DNA from: Saposhnikovia divaricata
Lineage: Eukaryota; Streptophyta; Magnoliopsida; Apiales; Apiaceae
Direction: 5' to 3'
DNA length: 64,000 nt
Assembly (NCBI GenBank): GCA_036435485.1
Contig: CM071597.1
Span: forward strand, 149,603,647 to 149,667,646
The position numbers and the translations under genes were made by a program. The notes under the pieces are model-generated. The model did no database searches, had not been told where the DNA came from, and worked only from the letters and a program-made list of their open reading frames with translations. The number at the start of each line of letters is the position of its first letter. Positions within the stretch are counted from its first letter, which is position 1. Shown one piece after another: positions 1-11,645 of this stretch.

Positions 1-3000
1 GTACATCTTCGAGTTCTCATAGGCTTGATAACGGAATTCTTCCAATTCATTTAATTGCAACAACCGCTTCTCACCAGCTAACTTCATGTCAAAGTTCAGC
101 TTTTGTAAGGCCCAGTATGCCTTATGCTCAAGCTCCGCTGGCAAATGACATGCTTTCCCATAGACCAATTGGAAGGGTGACATTCCCAATGGAGTTTTAT
201 ACGCTGTCATGTAGGCCCATACAGCTTCATCTAATTTCAAGGACCAATCCTTCCTCGAAGGGTTCACTACCTTTTCCAAGATTCTTTTGATTTCTCGATT
301 CGAAACCTCGGCTTGACCATTTGTCTGAGGATGATAGGCTGTTACAACGCGGTGAGATACTCGATACTTGGCTAATAAAGCCGTGAACTGGTGATTGCAA
401 AAATGAGTTCCTTCATCACTGATAACAGCACGAGGGGTTCCAAAACGAGTGAAGATCTGTTTGTGTAGAAAGTTGAGCACTACCTTAGCATCATTCATCG
501 GTAGAGCTTTCACCTCAACCCATTTGGATACATAATCCACTGCCAAAAGAATGTACTGGTTGTTGCACGATGAAACAAAGGGTCCCATGAAATCAATTCC
601 CCAAACATAAAAAAACTCCACTTCTAGCATATTATTTAGAGGCATCTCGTTCCTCCTCGAAATATTACCAACTCTTTGGCATCGATCACATCTCATCACG
701 AACTGATGAGCATCTTTGAATAGAGTTGGCCAGAAAAATCCTGCCTGAAGCACTCGAGTAGCGGTCTTATCTCCACCATAATGACCACCATAGATAGTGT
801 CATGACAATCTCGCAAAATCCCCTCTGTCTCACTGTATGGAATACACCGTCTGAGAAGCTGATCTGGTCCTTGCTTGAATAAGTAAGGTTTGTCCCAACG
901 GTACCACTTCACATCATGAAGAAACTTCTTTTTCTGAGCGAAAGAAAGATCAGATGGGATGACATTGCTCACCAGATAATTCACAAAGTCAGCAAACCAA
1001 GGTACTTCCCCTTGCACCTGAAACAATTGCTCATCCGGGAAGTGTTCATTGATTAGAGTTTCATTCTTTTTAGTTTCCTCGCCCCGCTCCAATCTTGAAA
1101 GATGATCAGCTACCTGATTTTCCGTCCCTTTGCGGTCCTTGATTTCAAGCTCAAACTCCTGAAGTAAGAGTACCCATCGAATCAGTCGGGGTTTAGCATC
1201 TTTTTTAGCGAGCAGATATTTGATGGCTGCGTGGTCTGTGTAGACTGTGACCTTTGCACCAAGCAAGTAAGATCTGAATTTTTCGAAACCGTAGACAACT
1301 GCTAAAAGCTCTTTTTCAGTGGTGGTGTAATTCAGTTGGGCATCATTGAGAGTTTTACTAGCATAGTAAACCACATGAAACACATTCATCTTCCTTTGGC
1401 CTAACACCACGCCCACGACGAAATCACTTGCGTCACACATCATCTCGAAGGGCTCATTCCAATTAGGAGCTGTAATGACTGGAGTAGTTGTCAGCTTCTT
1501 TTTCAAATGCTCGAATGCCTTCAAACATTCATCAGTGAATTTAAAAGGAGTTTCCTTCTCTAGAAGACTGCAGAGTGGCTTTGTAATTTTAGAGAAGTCC
1601 TTTATAAAACGCCTATAGAAACCAGCATGTCCCAGAAAGCTGCGAACTCCTTTGACTGAGATAGGAGGAGGAAGTTTCTCAATTGTCTCCAGCTTGGCCT
1701 TGTCCACTTCTAAGCCCTTATTAGACACCTTGTGACCTAGAATGATGCCTTCCTGCACCATGAAGTGGCATTTCTCCCAATTGAGCACTAGATTTGTCTC
1801 GACACACCGCTTCAATACCAAGCCCAGATTATGCAAACATTCGTCATAAGAAGACCCAAACACTGAGAAATCATCCATGAAGACTTCCACATTAATTCCA
1901 ATCATATCTGAAAAAATATCCATCATGCACCTTTGAAACGTGGCTGGAGCACCACAAAGTCCGAAAGAAACTCGTCGGAATGCAAAAGTTCCAAAGGGGC
2001 ATGTAAAGGTAGTCTTCTCCTGATCTTCCGGAGCTATAGCAATCTGATTATAGCCCGAATACCCATCCAGCAAACAATAGTACTCGTGACCAGCTAGTCT
2101 GTCCAGCATCTGATCAATGAATGGTAGAGGGAAATGGTCCTTCCTAGTAGCCTTGTTTAGTTTCCTGTAGTCCATACAAACTCTCCAACCTGTGACTGTC
2201 CGAGTTGGAATAAGATCATTCTTCTCATTGGCTACCTCTGTCATACCCCCTTTCTTTGGTACACACTGAACTGGGCTCACCCAAGAACTATCCGAGATGG
2301 GATAGATGATGCCTGCATCTAGCCATTTGAGTATTTCCATCTTGACAACCTCTTTCATGATGGGGTTTAGCCTCCTCTGATGTTCCACAGAAGGTTTGCT
2401 CCCTTCCTCCATCGGAATCTTGTGCATGTAGTAAGAGGGGCTGATTCCCTTGATGTCTGCTATGGTCCACCCTATGGCTGACTTGAACTCTCTCAGAATC
2501 CGCAAGAGTTTTTCTTCCTCACTACCTGACAGGTTAGAAGCAATAATAACAGGTAATATAGAAGTGTCACCTAAAAATGCATACCTTAAATGATCCGGTA
2601 GTGGTTTAAGTTCAAGTTCAGGAGCTTCTTCAATAGATGGCTTTAGACGAATCTGCGATTTTTGAAGCTCAGCTAAGCCAAGAGATTTCGGTGGAGCAGT
2701 AAACTTCCTTTGGTACGGGTTAGGATTCAACAGCTGCACACACTCTGCAATTTCTTCATCCTCAGAATCAGATTCCCCTTGTAAGGTACTTTCCAAGGCA
2801 TCTGACTTCAACAACTGATTCATTTCCTCATGTTGCAGTGATTTAACCATATCAAGTCTGAAACATTCCTCCTCTTCAGTTGGGAGTTGCATTGCTTTAA
2901 ACACATTGAATGTGACATTTTGATCATGCACTCTCATAGTTAGCTCCCCTTTCTGAACATCGATCAATGTTTTACCTGTTGCCAAGAATGGCCTTCCCAA

Positions 3001-5064
3001 GATGATAGGGATGTTCTTATCTTCCTCAAAATCGAAGATGACGAAGTCAGCAGGAAAAATGAGTTTATCCACTTTGACTAAAACGTCTTCCACTATTCCA
3101 CGAGGATATGTGACCGACCTGTCAGCTAGCTGCAAAGAGATATTGGTTGGTTTTGGATCGGGGAGTCCAAGCGTCATGAAGACTGAGAGAGGCATCAGAT
3201 TAATGCTTGCACCAAGATCACATAAGCATTTATTGAATGACACATTACCAATAGTGCAGGGAATTGTGAAGCTCCCTGGATCCTTAAGCTTTGGAGGTAG
3301 TTTTTGTTGCAAGATTGCAATACATTCCTCCGTCAATGCAACCGTCTCAAAATCTGCTAGCTTTAACTTCTTCGAGAGAATTCCCTTCATAAACTTGGCG
3401 TAACTAGGCATTTGTTCCAAAGCTTCAGCAAATGGGATGTTAATATGCAACTTTTTAAATACCTCCAGAAATTTGCCAAATTGCTGATCCAGTTTCTGTT
3501 TCTGCATCCTTTGAGGAAATGGTGGAGGCGGATAATCTGGAAGGTTAGTCCCTGAAGGAACCACATGCTTGGCTGGTTGATGGAGTGGCTGCTTTTCCTT
3601 TTCTGCAACTTCCTCTTGTTCTGCCTGTTTCGAATTCTGTTCAGATTTTGAGTCCCCTGTGACTTTTCCTGACCGCAGAGTAACAACTTGTACCTGTTCC
3701 TTGCCATCCTTTTTACCTGGATTAGGTTCTGTGTTGCTAGGCAGGCTTCCTTGTTGCCTATGGAGTAGAGCATTTGCGAGTTGTCCAATCTGATTTTCCA
3801 AAGTCTTGAGAGATGATGCCTGACTCTGGAGTGATACCGCTTGACTCTTGACCATCGATCTCAATTCTTCTAATTCAGATTTTTCATTCGACTGCTGCTG
3901 AAATCCCGGAGGTTGATATTGCTGCCTAGGTGCAAACTGCTGCTGCATTCCCGAAGGGTTGGACGGTCTACCCCCAAACTGCTGGTTAGGAGGAGGATAA
4001 GATGGTTGCTGCATGTTGTTCTGACTGTTCCCCCAGCTAAAGTTAGGGTGGTTCCTGTTGTTTGGATGATATGTGTTAGGAACTGGATGTTGTGGTATTT
4101 GAAAGTTGCTAACGAACTGAGCTGACTCATTAGATATGGCACATTGACGAGTGTCATGCCCACCTGCACATAGCTCACAGATGCTAGCGACCTGTTGCAT
4201 CCCAAGATTAGCCAAAGAATCCACCTTCATGTTTAGAGCTTCTAACTGAGCTGACAGAGCAGTAGCGGTATCAACTTGAAGAACTCCTGCTACTTTGTTT
4301 TGTTGCAATCTCTGCAAAGGATTTTGGTACTCATTCGTAGCCATCATTTCAATCAGATCATAGGCTTCCTCGTAGCTTTTAGCCCACAACGCTCCACCAG
4401 AAGCAGCATCTACCATAGGCCTAGATTGACCTCCCAGTCCATTATAGAAGCAATTAATAACCATCCAGTCGGGCATCCCGTGATAGGGGCATTTTCTGAG
4501 CATCTCCTTATAACGCTCTCAAGCTTCATACAATGACTCACCCTGTGTCTGAGCAAACTGAGCAATAGCATTCCTTATGGCCGCTGTTTTCGCCATAGGA
4601 AAGAATTTCGAGAGAAATTTTTGGGCAAGCTCTTCCCAAGTAGTGATAGACCCAACCGGTAGAGAATGTAACCAGCCTTTAGCTTTGTCCCTTAAAGAGA
4701 AAGGAAAGAGTCTCAGCTTCACAGCATCCTCTGAAACACCATTGAACTTGAAGGTGTCACAAATTTCGATGAAATTCCGAATGTGCATATTAGGGTCCTC
4801 AGTTGCACCACCCCCAAACTGCACTGTGTTCTGTACCATTTGGATAGCGCCAGGCTTGATCTCAAAAGTATTTGCTGCGATAGCTGGCCTGATGATACTT
4901 GACTGTATATCATTTATCCTTGGTTGCGAATAATCCATAAGTGCTCTTGGTGGAACCGGTGGAATAGGATCTCCCATTGTAACAGTTGGTTCAACTTCTT
5001 CCTCTAGTGAATCTATCTCTTCCTTCCTTTCTAGTTCCGCTTTGGTTTGAGATCGTGTTCGCAT
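1..5064 (-). pseudogene. Athila Gag-Pol polyprotein, one in-frame stop, runs off left edge
   Basis: The frame opens at ATG 5064 and I read it as open to base 1 (more than 1,680 codons) except for TGA at 4519-4521, codon 182, in a position where relatives have Trp. Order: Gag (about 5064-3600, with a Gln/Pro/Asn-rich segment near 4130-3900), aspartic protease with CDLGASINLMPLSVF near 3230-3190, reverse transcriptase with VCMDYRKLN near 2175 and FMDD near 1875, RNase H with CDASD near 1435, an HHCC zinc-binding region near 810-690, and the integrase core (Asp near 592 in GIDFMGPF, Asp near 420 in ISDEGTH, Glu near 290). The product would make, mature and integrate cDNA in virus-like particles. 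The single stop truncates Gag, so this copy is probably defective unless the stop is read through or the base is an error. Confidence 0.88.
4519..4521 (-). other. Premature TGA stop in Athila gag
   Basis: Codon 182 of the gag-pol frame reads TGA after LYEA and before ERYK. Athila relatives have TGG (Trp) here. The change equals C to T on the plus strand, as expected from deamination of a methylated cytosine. It lies in the middle of the Gag capsid-like domain, not at a Gag/Pol boundary, which argues against a programmed readthrough site. Confidence 0.8.
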
Positions 5065-5188
5065 GCACGTTCAAGTACCTGAACAATGAAGGACAAGAAG
5101 ACACGAGATAGGTAAGTAAAAAGGATCAAGTCAATAATCTATAACGACCACTGATGATACGCACATAAACTACAATTAACACCGAAGT
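5065..5188 (-). other. Athila leader between primer site and gag
   Basis: This 124-bp untranslated leader separates the primer-binding site from the gag start codon at 5064. I see no reading frame or other landmark in it. Confidence 0.5.
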
Positions 5189-5205
5189 CCCCGGCAGCGG
5201 CGCCA
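5189..5205 (-). other. Primer-binding site (tRNA-Asp type) of the Athila element
   Basis: On the minus strand this reads TGGCGCCGCTGCCGGGG, the Athila-type primer site complementary to the 3' end of tRNA-Asp. It starts 6 nt from the LTR end at 5212, the normal spacing, and fixes the LTR boundary. Confidence 0.85.
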
Positions 5206-5211
5206 AAAACT

Positions 5212-6084
5212 TGTTGACTAGTAAACACGCAAGTATACGCGATCACAAATAGCAAGTGATAAGTAAGATTCGTTCCGCAGAGACTAGGTGTAAATGCCAA
5301 ATTTAGTACTTATGCAACGGTGTATGGTTACTTCTTAATGCTTGAACAAATATCAAATAGGGTTTTTTTTATTAAACTATTTTAATAAACTAAGCGAGAC
5401 AAAATTAACAATTAAGATTCCTTATATATGAGAAAACATGGGATTCCAATTTCATCGACAACTTCACTAAAGGTTGACACATTAAATCGACACAGGTGAT
5501 CAACAAATAATCAGATAACACGAAAATAATACGAGCTACCTTTCAGTACACTCGTATCAAACCACTTAATATCCACAAGAGATAGAAATCAAGAGGACAC
5601 CACATTACGTTCAAATCGTATATGTCTATACAATTTGGAAAAGCAATTGGTTTAAGCATAAGTTATTTTTTATAATTACATGAGGCAATATGAATTGGGT
5701 AAAAACATACTACTAATCATGAATAACGATTAATTCATGAACCCATGCTAATATGGCATATTCTCAATCCCAGAATCCACTTTCGCAATCATCAAGAATT
5801 AATTAATTAGATGCTAGCTAAACATCTATCAATTAAATCAACCATACTAGATTATCACAATTAAATCACCCAACATCGATCACATGTCAAACACAATAAT
5901 TACGTAATCAAATCCATTGGAACCCCATGATAATGATTTAGTTCAAAATTAAACTTATCACCATCATGGGTTCTAAAGAAAACATAGATCTAAAAACAAT
6001 TAAGAATAGAAAAGAAATGAGATAGAAATAAATCCCCAAATTGTAGAAGAGAAATACAAAAGATGAAATCAATTAGGCCTCCTT
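5212..6084 (-). repeat. 5' LTR of Athila element, gag-proximal part
   Basis: This is the U5-side portion of the LTR, ending on the minus strand in CTAGTCAACA next to the primer site. It is interrupted at 6084/6085 by a complete 10-kb element; TCCTT at 6080-6084 is the target duplication. With 16063-16705 the LTR is 1,516 bp. AT-rich, no gene. Confidence 0.8.
6080..6084. other. Target-site duplication TCCTT (left copy)
   Basis: The 5 bp TCCTT directly precede the left LTR and recur at 16058-16062 directly after the right LTR, proving that 6085-16057 moved as one unit into the Athila LTR. Confidence 0.92.
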
Positions 6085-7656
6085 TGTAACGCCCCCAAAT
6101 CCGGGGTCAGTAGATTTGGGCGTCACGCTAACAAACTCAATAATTCTAACAAAAATTGGCCATGATGTATTCGTAAATACAACATAAACCTGCTGGATAC
6201 TAAACTAAAAATCTGAAAATCAAAATAAAACTGAAATAAAAATTAAAACTCAATCAAAAGCTCTTTGACCCCAACTCCCAACTCAGGATCTTAGGTTACA
6301 GTTCTAGAAACAAGAAAACCCAAACCAACTTAAATACAAATCTATTTACAAAACTTATACAAACTTAAATCACTGGTATAACTTCGAATAGAAGTATACC
6401 AGGCCAACTACTCAAATACATACTATAACTACTAAAACTATAATTTACATACAACAAATCAAACCTTAAATCTAAACACCTTGATCCACATCAGCTTCCT
6501 TCACCTCGCCTTGCTTGCTCTTTCTGAACTGCGCAGGTACTTCTCGCCAATACTTAGCTTACTGAAATATTAGATTTAAAAACAGCAAGGGTGAGCGAAA
6601 GAAATGCTCAGCAAGTTATAAAATAATAGCACTGAAAAATTAAATGTAATAACTGCAATTCAAGAAGGATTAACTTAAAAAGAAAAGTGAACAATAGATA
6701 TGAGCGAATGAATGCTCACCAATCTATAATCAATACTATACTTGAAATCTGGATTCTTAACTTTAACAGAAGATTAATATTATTTAAAACATTTATAACT
6801 CGAAATCAGAATTTCATAACTGCAAAGGTTCGAAAAACTAGATTCAATACTTTTAATACTTGCAAAATACTTTAACTATCGCTTTAACAAAATCTCCAAG
6901 AAATTCTCATTTACTCAAATTTCATTCATGTCACTAAGCGTTCGCACACCTAGCTGCCTAACCGGCCTGACAATCATGAGTTTGAATAAATAAGAAGATC
7001 TCAAATCATTCTCGGTTCTCACTATCACTGCACAACACATGCCACAGTGACCGTAATAACCGTGAATTAGTTTTCACCAAGCAAAATATAAACCTACTCT
7101 TACAAAATACCACTACCTATTTTCTGCACTCATACTCTTTCTCATAACATAAACACCACCCTTTAATATTCTAACATAACACTCTTCTATTTACTACTAA
7201 CCATCTCTGCCCCAGATAAAACTTTGAGAGAAAGAATATCAAGAATTTTCCAATCATTCTTACTCCACTTTCACGTACAATGTTACTTGCGAAGGGAATA
7301 ACTGAAAAACTTCTATCTATCCTTAATCTCATTATTTTACTGAGGTTTCAACTTCTATCATATAGACAACAATTTAATCTGAAATACACAATTCCTAAAC
7401 CGATAATCATTTACAGTAAAACATGTATATCTTATCAAAACATTCCTCTCATTAAAACTATTCCATCAATAAAACATCAAAACATTCATCTCTTTAAAAC
7501 CATTCCACAAATAAAACATACTTTCCGTAAAACTTTTTGAAACATTTAAATTGATTTTATTATTCTTCTGATTACGGACAATACGGGTGATCAGCCACGT
7601 AAAGTCTTCCTTTCTTTGAAATTAGGTTCTCAATTAGGCAACACATTGGCCTTTAA

Positions 7657-7776
7657 TGCTGGACTAGGACCACCCTAGCCTCTTACGCTAAACAAAGGTG
7701 CTGGACTAGGACCACCCTAGCCTCTTATGCTTAACAAAAGTGCTGGACTAGGACCACCCTAGCCTCTTACGCTTAT
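7657..7776. repeat. 42-bp tandem repeat, about 3 copies, inside LTR
   Basis: Units begin TGCTGGACTAGGACCACCC at 7657, 7699 and 7741; the third is slightly short. The same array is at 13218-13337 in the other LTR, so it predates the insertion. Each unit contains the inverted pair CTAGG / CCTAG. Confidence 0.9.
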
Positions 7777-8027
7777 CCAACTTATAAACCATCTTATTAA
7801 TACTTTAAAACGTTTCACTTTTCAGTCCTTTATACTCACTGGCAAAAGACCAGCCCAGTATAAGGAAATTTTAAAAACATCTTTAATTAATAACCATTTT
7901 AGGAAGCAATACTAAAAGATTTAGGAACAGAGAAGCGTCCGATATATGGAATAAACATTTTGGGAAACATGTATAATAACAGGACTTTCATTTTTAAGCA
8001 ATCTCAATGTTAGATATAGCAACCAAC

Positions 8028-8031
<4 letters not shown>

Positions 8032-8074
<43 letters not shown>
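8032..8074. repeat. (AT)n microsatellite
   Basis: A dinucleotide AT run in the left LTR, 10 bp longer than its counterpart near 13593 in the right LTR. It accounts for most of the length difference between the LTRs. A second run is at 8604-8634. Confidence 0.9.
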
Positions 8075-8079
<5 letters not shown>

Positions 8080-8602
8080 CTTCCAATTCCATTAAACTAA
8101 TTTACCATCAATTAATCTCAGGGAAGCCATCTATATTAAGAACATTATACTAAAACAAGAAATAAGAATACAATACCTGTAAAAACTTTAACAGAATATT
8201 ACTAACAATACTTAAGAAAGAGTAATACTAGCAATAAAACTGAAATTCTACTTTTCACATGATATATGAATAGAACATATCATTATCAATAATTTGAAGG
8301 AGAGGATACTAGCAATAAGATTTGAAGGGAACATTTAAACTAAATAAAAACATATTTATCTCGCTTGAACGATAAGCGAGGGTTAGTACACTTGCCTCGT
8401 TTCCAGTGCGTCGATTCACCACTTACTGTACTTTGTTCTTTACTCGATCACTCGTTCATTTTCCTTCAACCGTCTCGTCAACTCGATCGCTGGGTCCATA
8501 ACGAAATCCCTAACTTTACTCGGAATAATAGTAAAGTACTATTTAGTACATAAACAACCATTTAATAATCAATTACTTATAACTCGCAAACAATACATAC
8601 AT

Positions 8603-8636
<34 letters not shown>

Positions 8637-9879
8637 ACACTTCATTAATCATCACATATGTACTTAAACACTTATACACATATATGCCTTTAAATCTTTA
8701 AATCAAATAATTTAAATAACTTTAAAACGCAGGGGATTTTTAGAAAATTTCGGCATGACCTATTCGTTTATCGGACTATGGGCACAGCCCCTCAAATACA
8801 ATTCATCCCTGCTTTTATAAAAATAAAGCTGCCTCAACTTGCAGCAACATAAAATAAACAAATAATAAAAAGTACCCGCCCAGACATGCGGCAACTAATC
8901 ACATAAAGAAATTTACCCGCCCAGACATGCGGCACCTCAACACTTAAGAAAAGTAAACTACGTTTATTCACATGTAAGTCAACACCATGAAGTTGACAAA
9001 TATGACCTCTAACAATTACTATGACCCGAATTATACCATTTAGCACATAGACATTTACCGATAACCCAACTCTTATATCTACACTTTATAAGACAACAAT
9101 AATTAGCACTTAGCACTTAGCAATTAACAATTCCAATCGGAAACTAACAATTAGCAATTAGCACTTAACATTTAACAATCACTAACCCGCCCATTTAATC
9201 GGGCCTACAATAAATCTCAAAAATTATAATTACCAACATACCTTCCGAATCTTCCGAATTAAATTTCGGAATTTAATCTAACCACACAAAATTACCACAT
9301 TAATCTCACAATTAATTCTAATTTAATTACCACTATGATTTCGCAATTCACCTCTAAATTAATTACATCACTTAAACCATATATCGACATTTATACTAAT
9401 TAAATAACAAAGATTAAACAATACTCACAATTTACACTACTAAATTTAACACGAAAAGTTAACAATTAAAATTACGAAATTATACCATTTCAATTCGATT
9501 CGTCTTGCTCAAAAATCAACACCGGGAATCTCCCACCTCTTTCTCAACTCGATCTCTCTGTTTCTTCACCTCCTGCTGCACCTTGTACAGCTTCGCCACC
9601 ACCACCACGCGACCATACGCCCGCCACCAGTCCGTCGCCGGCGATCTCTCCGATCACAGCTGCTCTGTCGCGCCTCCCCCTTTGCGCGAGCTTTTCTCCG
9701 CTGCAACACCACTCGTATAGATACACACACACACACCCGACTTCACACACACAGGTATACACGATTATAAACACACACATACACTCCAATCGATTTCCCC
9801 CTCCCTCTTCTCTTTTTTTTTTTTCTCTGCGTTTTCTTTTTCTCCCCCATTCTGGAAACTTCCTGCGTGTGTGTATATC

Positions 9880-9945
9880 CCATATATGACTGTTGTGCTG
9901 GGTTATAAACATAATGGGCCTTGGGCCCAATACTAATATAAAGCA
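9880..9945 (-). promoter_or_regulatory. Candidate LTR core promoter (site II motifs and TATA-like runs)
   Basis: On the minus strand GGGCCCAAGGCCCAT (9929-9913), which contains plant site II-type GGCCCA motifs, is followed by TTTATAA (9909-9902) and CATATATG, then by a GA-rich stretch typical of plant 5' UTRs. This is a plausible start of the element transcript; the other LTR carries the same block near 15430-15497. No expression evidence is available. Confidence 0.3.
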
Positions 9946-10996
9946 CTACCTTTCTAATAAACGACTTATAAAAAAAAATTCACAATTAAATAAAACTTCC
10001 GGAAAATCACACTTTTCATTTTTAAAATAAAGAATATAAAATTACAAGCACGTACATATTTTCGAAATATTTTTCGGATCAAAAATGAATTAAATATGAA
10101 TTTTCAAAGTTTTAATCCTTTAAATACAGTAAAACTCTTAAAATCATTTTAAAATACTCAACCACCCAAATTAATCCACCCAACAATTTTAAAAACTCAA
10201 TAAATATATATAGATAATATTACAAAAGATTTCATGATTTAATCCAACTCCGATAAATAAATAAAGATTTTTGAAGATCAATAATACTAGATTTAAATAC
10301 TTTTAATTCACTAAAAAAAAAATACAACTAAAAATACTGGGGCACACATAACACAATATATACTCATATAAACTCGACACTAAATATCGTTGAACTCCAC
10401 AACGATATTCTCAAATCCAATTCCATACTTTAAATACTAATTAACATAATTAAAACAATAAAAATAATAATAATAATAAATCCTACAATAATCCGGGATC
10501 TTACATTCTACCCACCTTAAAAGGATTCCGTCCTCGGAATCAGGTAAAGAAGGGTTACTGGGGTTTACTCTACCAACTCGGGTTGCATCCGCAGCCCTAC
10601 TAATCTGTACTCTGGATACTTATTTACTATACTGGGATCTCTACTGACGTCTCTATATAGAACAACTCTAATCGCAATACTAAACGCCACGCGCTACTGG
10701 CATTCTAAACTCCATTGGCGTACATCCAAAAATAGTCGAGGCATTATGATTTATGATATTTGAAAAGAACGATTTCACATCGTAGCAAAGGTTTCTACAA
10801 TTGTGGAATCAATGAGTTTTCAAACAAATATTCTTTGAAATGAGAGATTACTGAGTGATCCACATGATCAAATGAACCTTGTTGCGTGCCTTATTCAAGA
10901 CATGACTAAAGGTAATTAACCTTCTTGTACTTCACAACACACAAGTGATGGCGTCCCATCAGACTGCTATCACACAGACAAACAGTCCTTGTGTCC

Positions 10997-11011
10997 CCTA
11001 TAAATAGGGTT
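10997..11011 (+). promoter_or_regulatory. TATA-box-like sequence antisense to the long-LTR element
   Basis: CCTATAAATAGGG is a strong match to plant TATA promoters. It is followed at about 30-50 bp by A-rich, leader-like sequence and at about 120 bp by ATG 11121. It points opposite to the host element's transcription. Confidence 0.4.
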
Positions 11012-11120
11012 GTTCACCTCAGTTGGAGTAAAGAAACACAAAAAGATTCGAACATCGAATTAGCAATCAATTGATGAGAAATTCTCAGACATACCCCTGG
11101 ATTACAACTAAACGGATTCC

Positions 11121-11228
11121 ATGGGTACTACTTTAGAAGAAAAGGATAATCACGAAAGAATGATTTGCAGAATACTAAGAAATAATGATTTATCAATAAT
11201 AGAATCATTCACTGATGAAGAAAATTAG
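11121..11228 (+). pseudogene. Short antisense reading frame, unrecognised (35 aa, continues out of frame)
   Basis: ATG 11121 opens a charged frame beginning MGTTLEEKDNHERM and stopping at TAG 11226-11228. A coding-like frame resumes one base shifted (about 11224-11337, ending at a TAA) and again near 11350-11515, where TYRFKGFYPTPLNYLPP precedes a stop. Taken together it looks like a small decayed gene of perhaps 130 residues under the TATA box at 10998. I do not recognise the family; host gene fragment, viral fragment and chance are all possible. Confidence 0.35.
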
Positions 11229-11630
11229 ATACTCAAATATCACTTGACAGGGTTTTAGAAATAAAGGAAATAGGCATCAAAACAACCTCTGTCATAACTG
11301 GAATCCCAAATTCGGGGGAAAGACAATTGTCAAAATAACTCAACAAAGGAATATTTATCAAGAAGAAAGGTATTGCCAGGGTCTCCACGTACATCTTCTT
11401 TGTCGACTCCTTCGCTGACTCGTCATTCGATCTAGACTCTGAAGGTTCCACTACCTACAGGTTCAAGGGTTTCTACCCAACTCCGCTCAACTATCTGCCA
11501 CCACTCACATCTTAACTCACTAACTGGTACTATATCCAATAGTCCAACACGAGTCCTATATGAACTCTGACGTTCCTTACTTAACTATACATACTCCTAC
11601 ACACTCTCGTTTCTAGTTTACTATAACCTC

Positions 11631-11642
11631 GCTCTGATACCA
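11631..11642 (-). other. Primer-binding site (tRNA-iMet) of the long-LTR element
   Basis: On the minus strand TGGTATCAGAGC, the sequence complementary to the 3' end of initiator Met-tRNA, lies 3 nt from the right LTR. It sets the element's orientation and separates it from the tRNA-Asp-primed Athila host. Confidence 0.9.
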
Positions 11643-11645
11643 ACC

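Larger units (their letters stand above)
6085..10505 (-). repeat. 3' LTR (left copy, 4,421 bp) of the long-LTR element
   Basis: It runs from TGTAACGCCC to GATCTTACA and matches 11646-16057 with a constant offset of 5,561 until the first AT microsatellite. I found four substitutions (at 8871, 8968, 9022 and 9701 in this copy) plus length changes in two (AT)n runs and one poly-T run. It contains a 42-bp tandem repeat (7657-7776), (AT)n at 8032-8074 and 8604-8634, and a CT/CA-rich tract near 9540-9860. Short open frames inside it are repeated identically in the other LTR and resemble no protein I know. Confidence 0.93.
10506..11645 (-). other. Interior of the long-LTR element (no retroviral genes)
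   Basis: 1,140 bp between the LTRs. In the element's own direction I see only the primer site at the 11645 end, one unrecognised 72-codon frame (11451-11233) and the purine run at 10518-10506. On the opposite strand there is a TATA-like promoter (CCTATAAATAGGG near 10998), a 35-residue frame (11121-11228) and more coding-like sequence to about 11515 broken by stops and frameshifts. It may be captured foreign sequence; I cannot name its source. Confidence 0.7.

Noticed and set aside
3387..4205. Frames of 111 and 133 codons on the minus strand
   Set aside because: They are shifted relative to the continuous Athila Gag-Pol frame, which carries the recognisable motifs.
4519..4521. Programmed stop-codon readthrough in Athila gag
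   Set aside because: It lies inside the Gag domain, not at a Gag/Pol boundary, and replaces a conserved Trp; a point mutation is simpler.
7280..7540. Open frame of 86 codons repeated at 12841
   Set aside because: AT-rich LTR DNA; identical because the LTRs are duplicates, not because of selection.
7657..7776. CRISPR-like array of 42-bp units
   Set aside because: Units are contiguous without unique spacers, inside a plant LTR.
9544..9946. Minus-strand 128-133-codon frame in both LTRs of the long-LTR element
   Set aside because: Composition follows CA/CT/GA simple repeats (Lys/Arg, Val/Cys, Gly runs); frame length differs between the LTRs because of a poly-T length change; no known domain.
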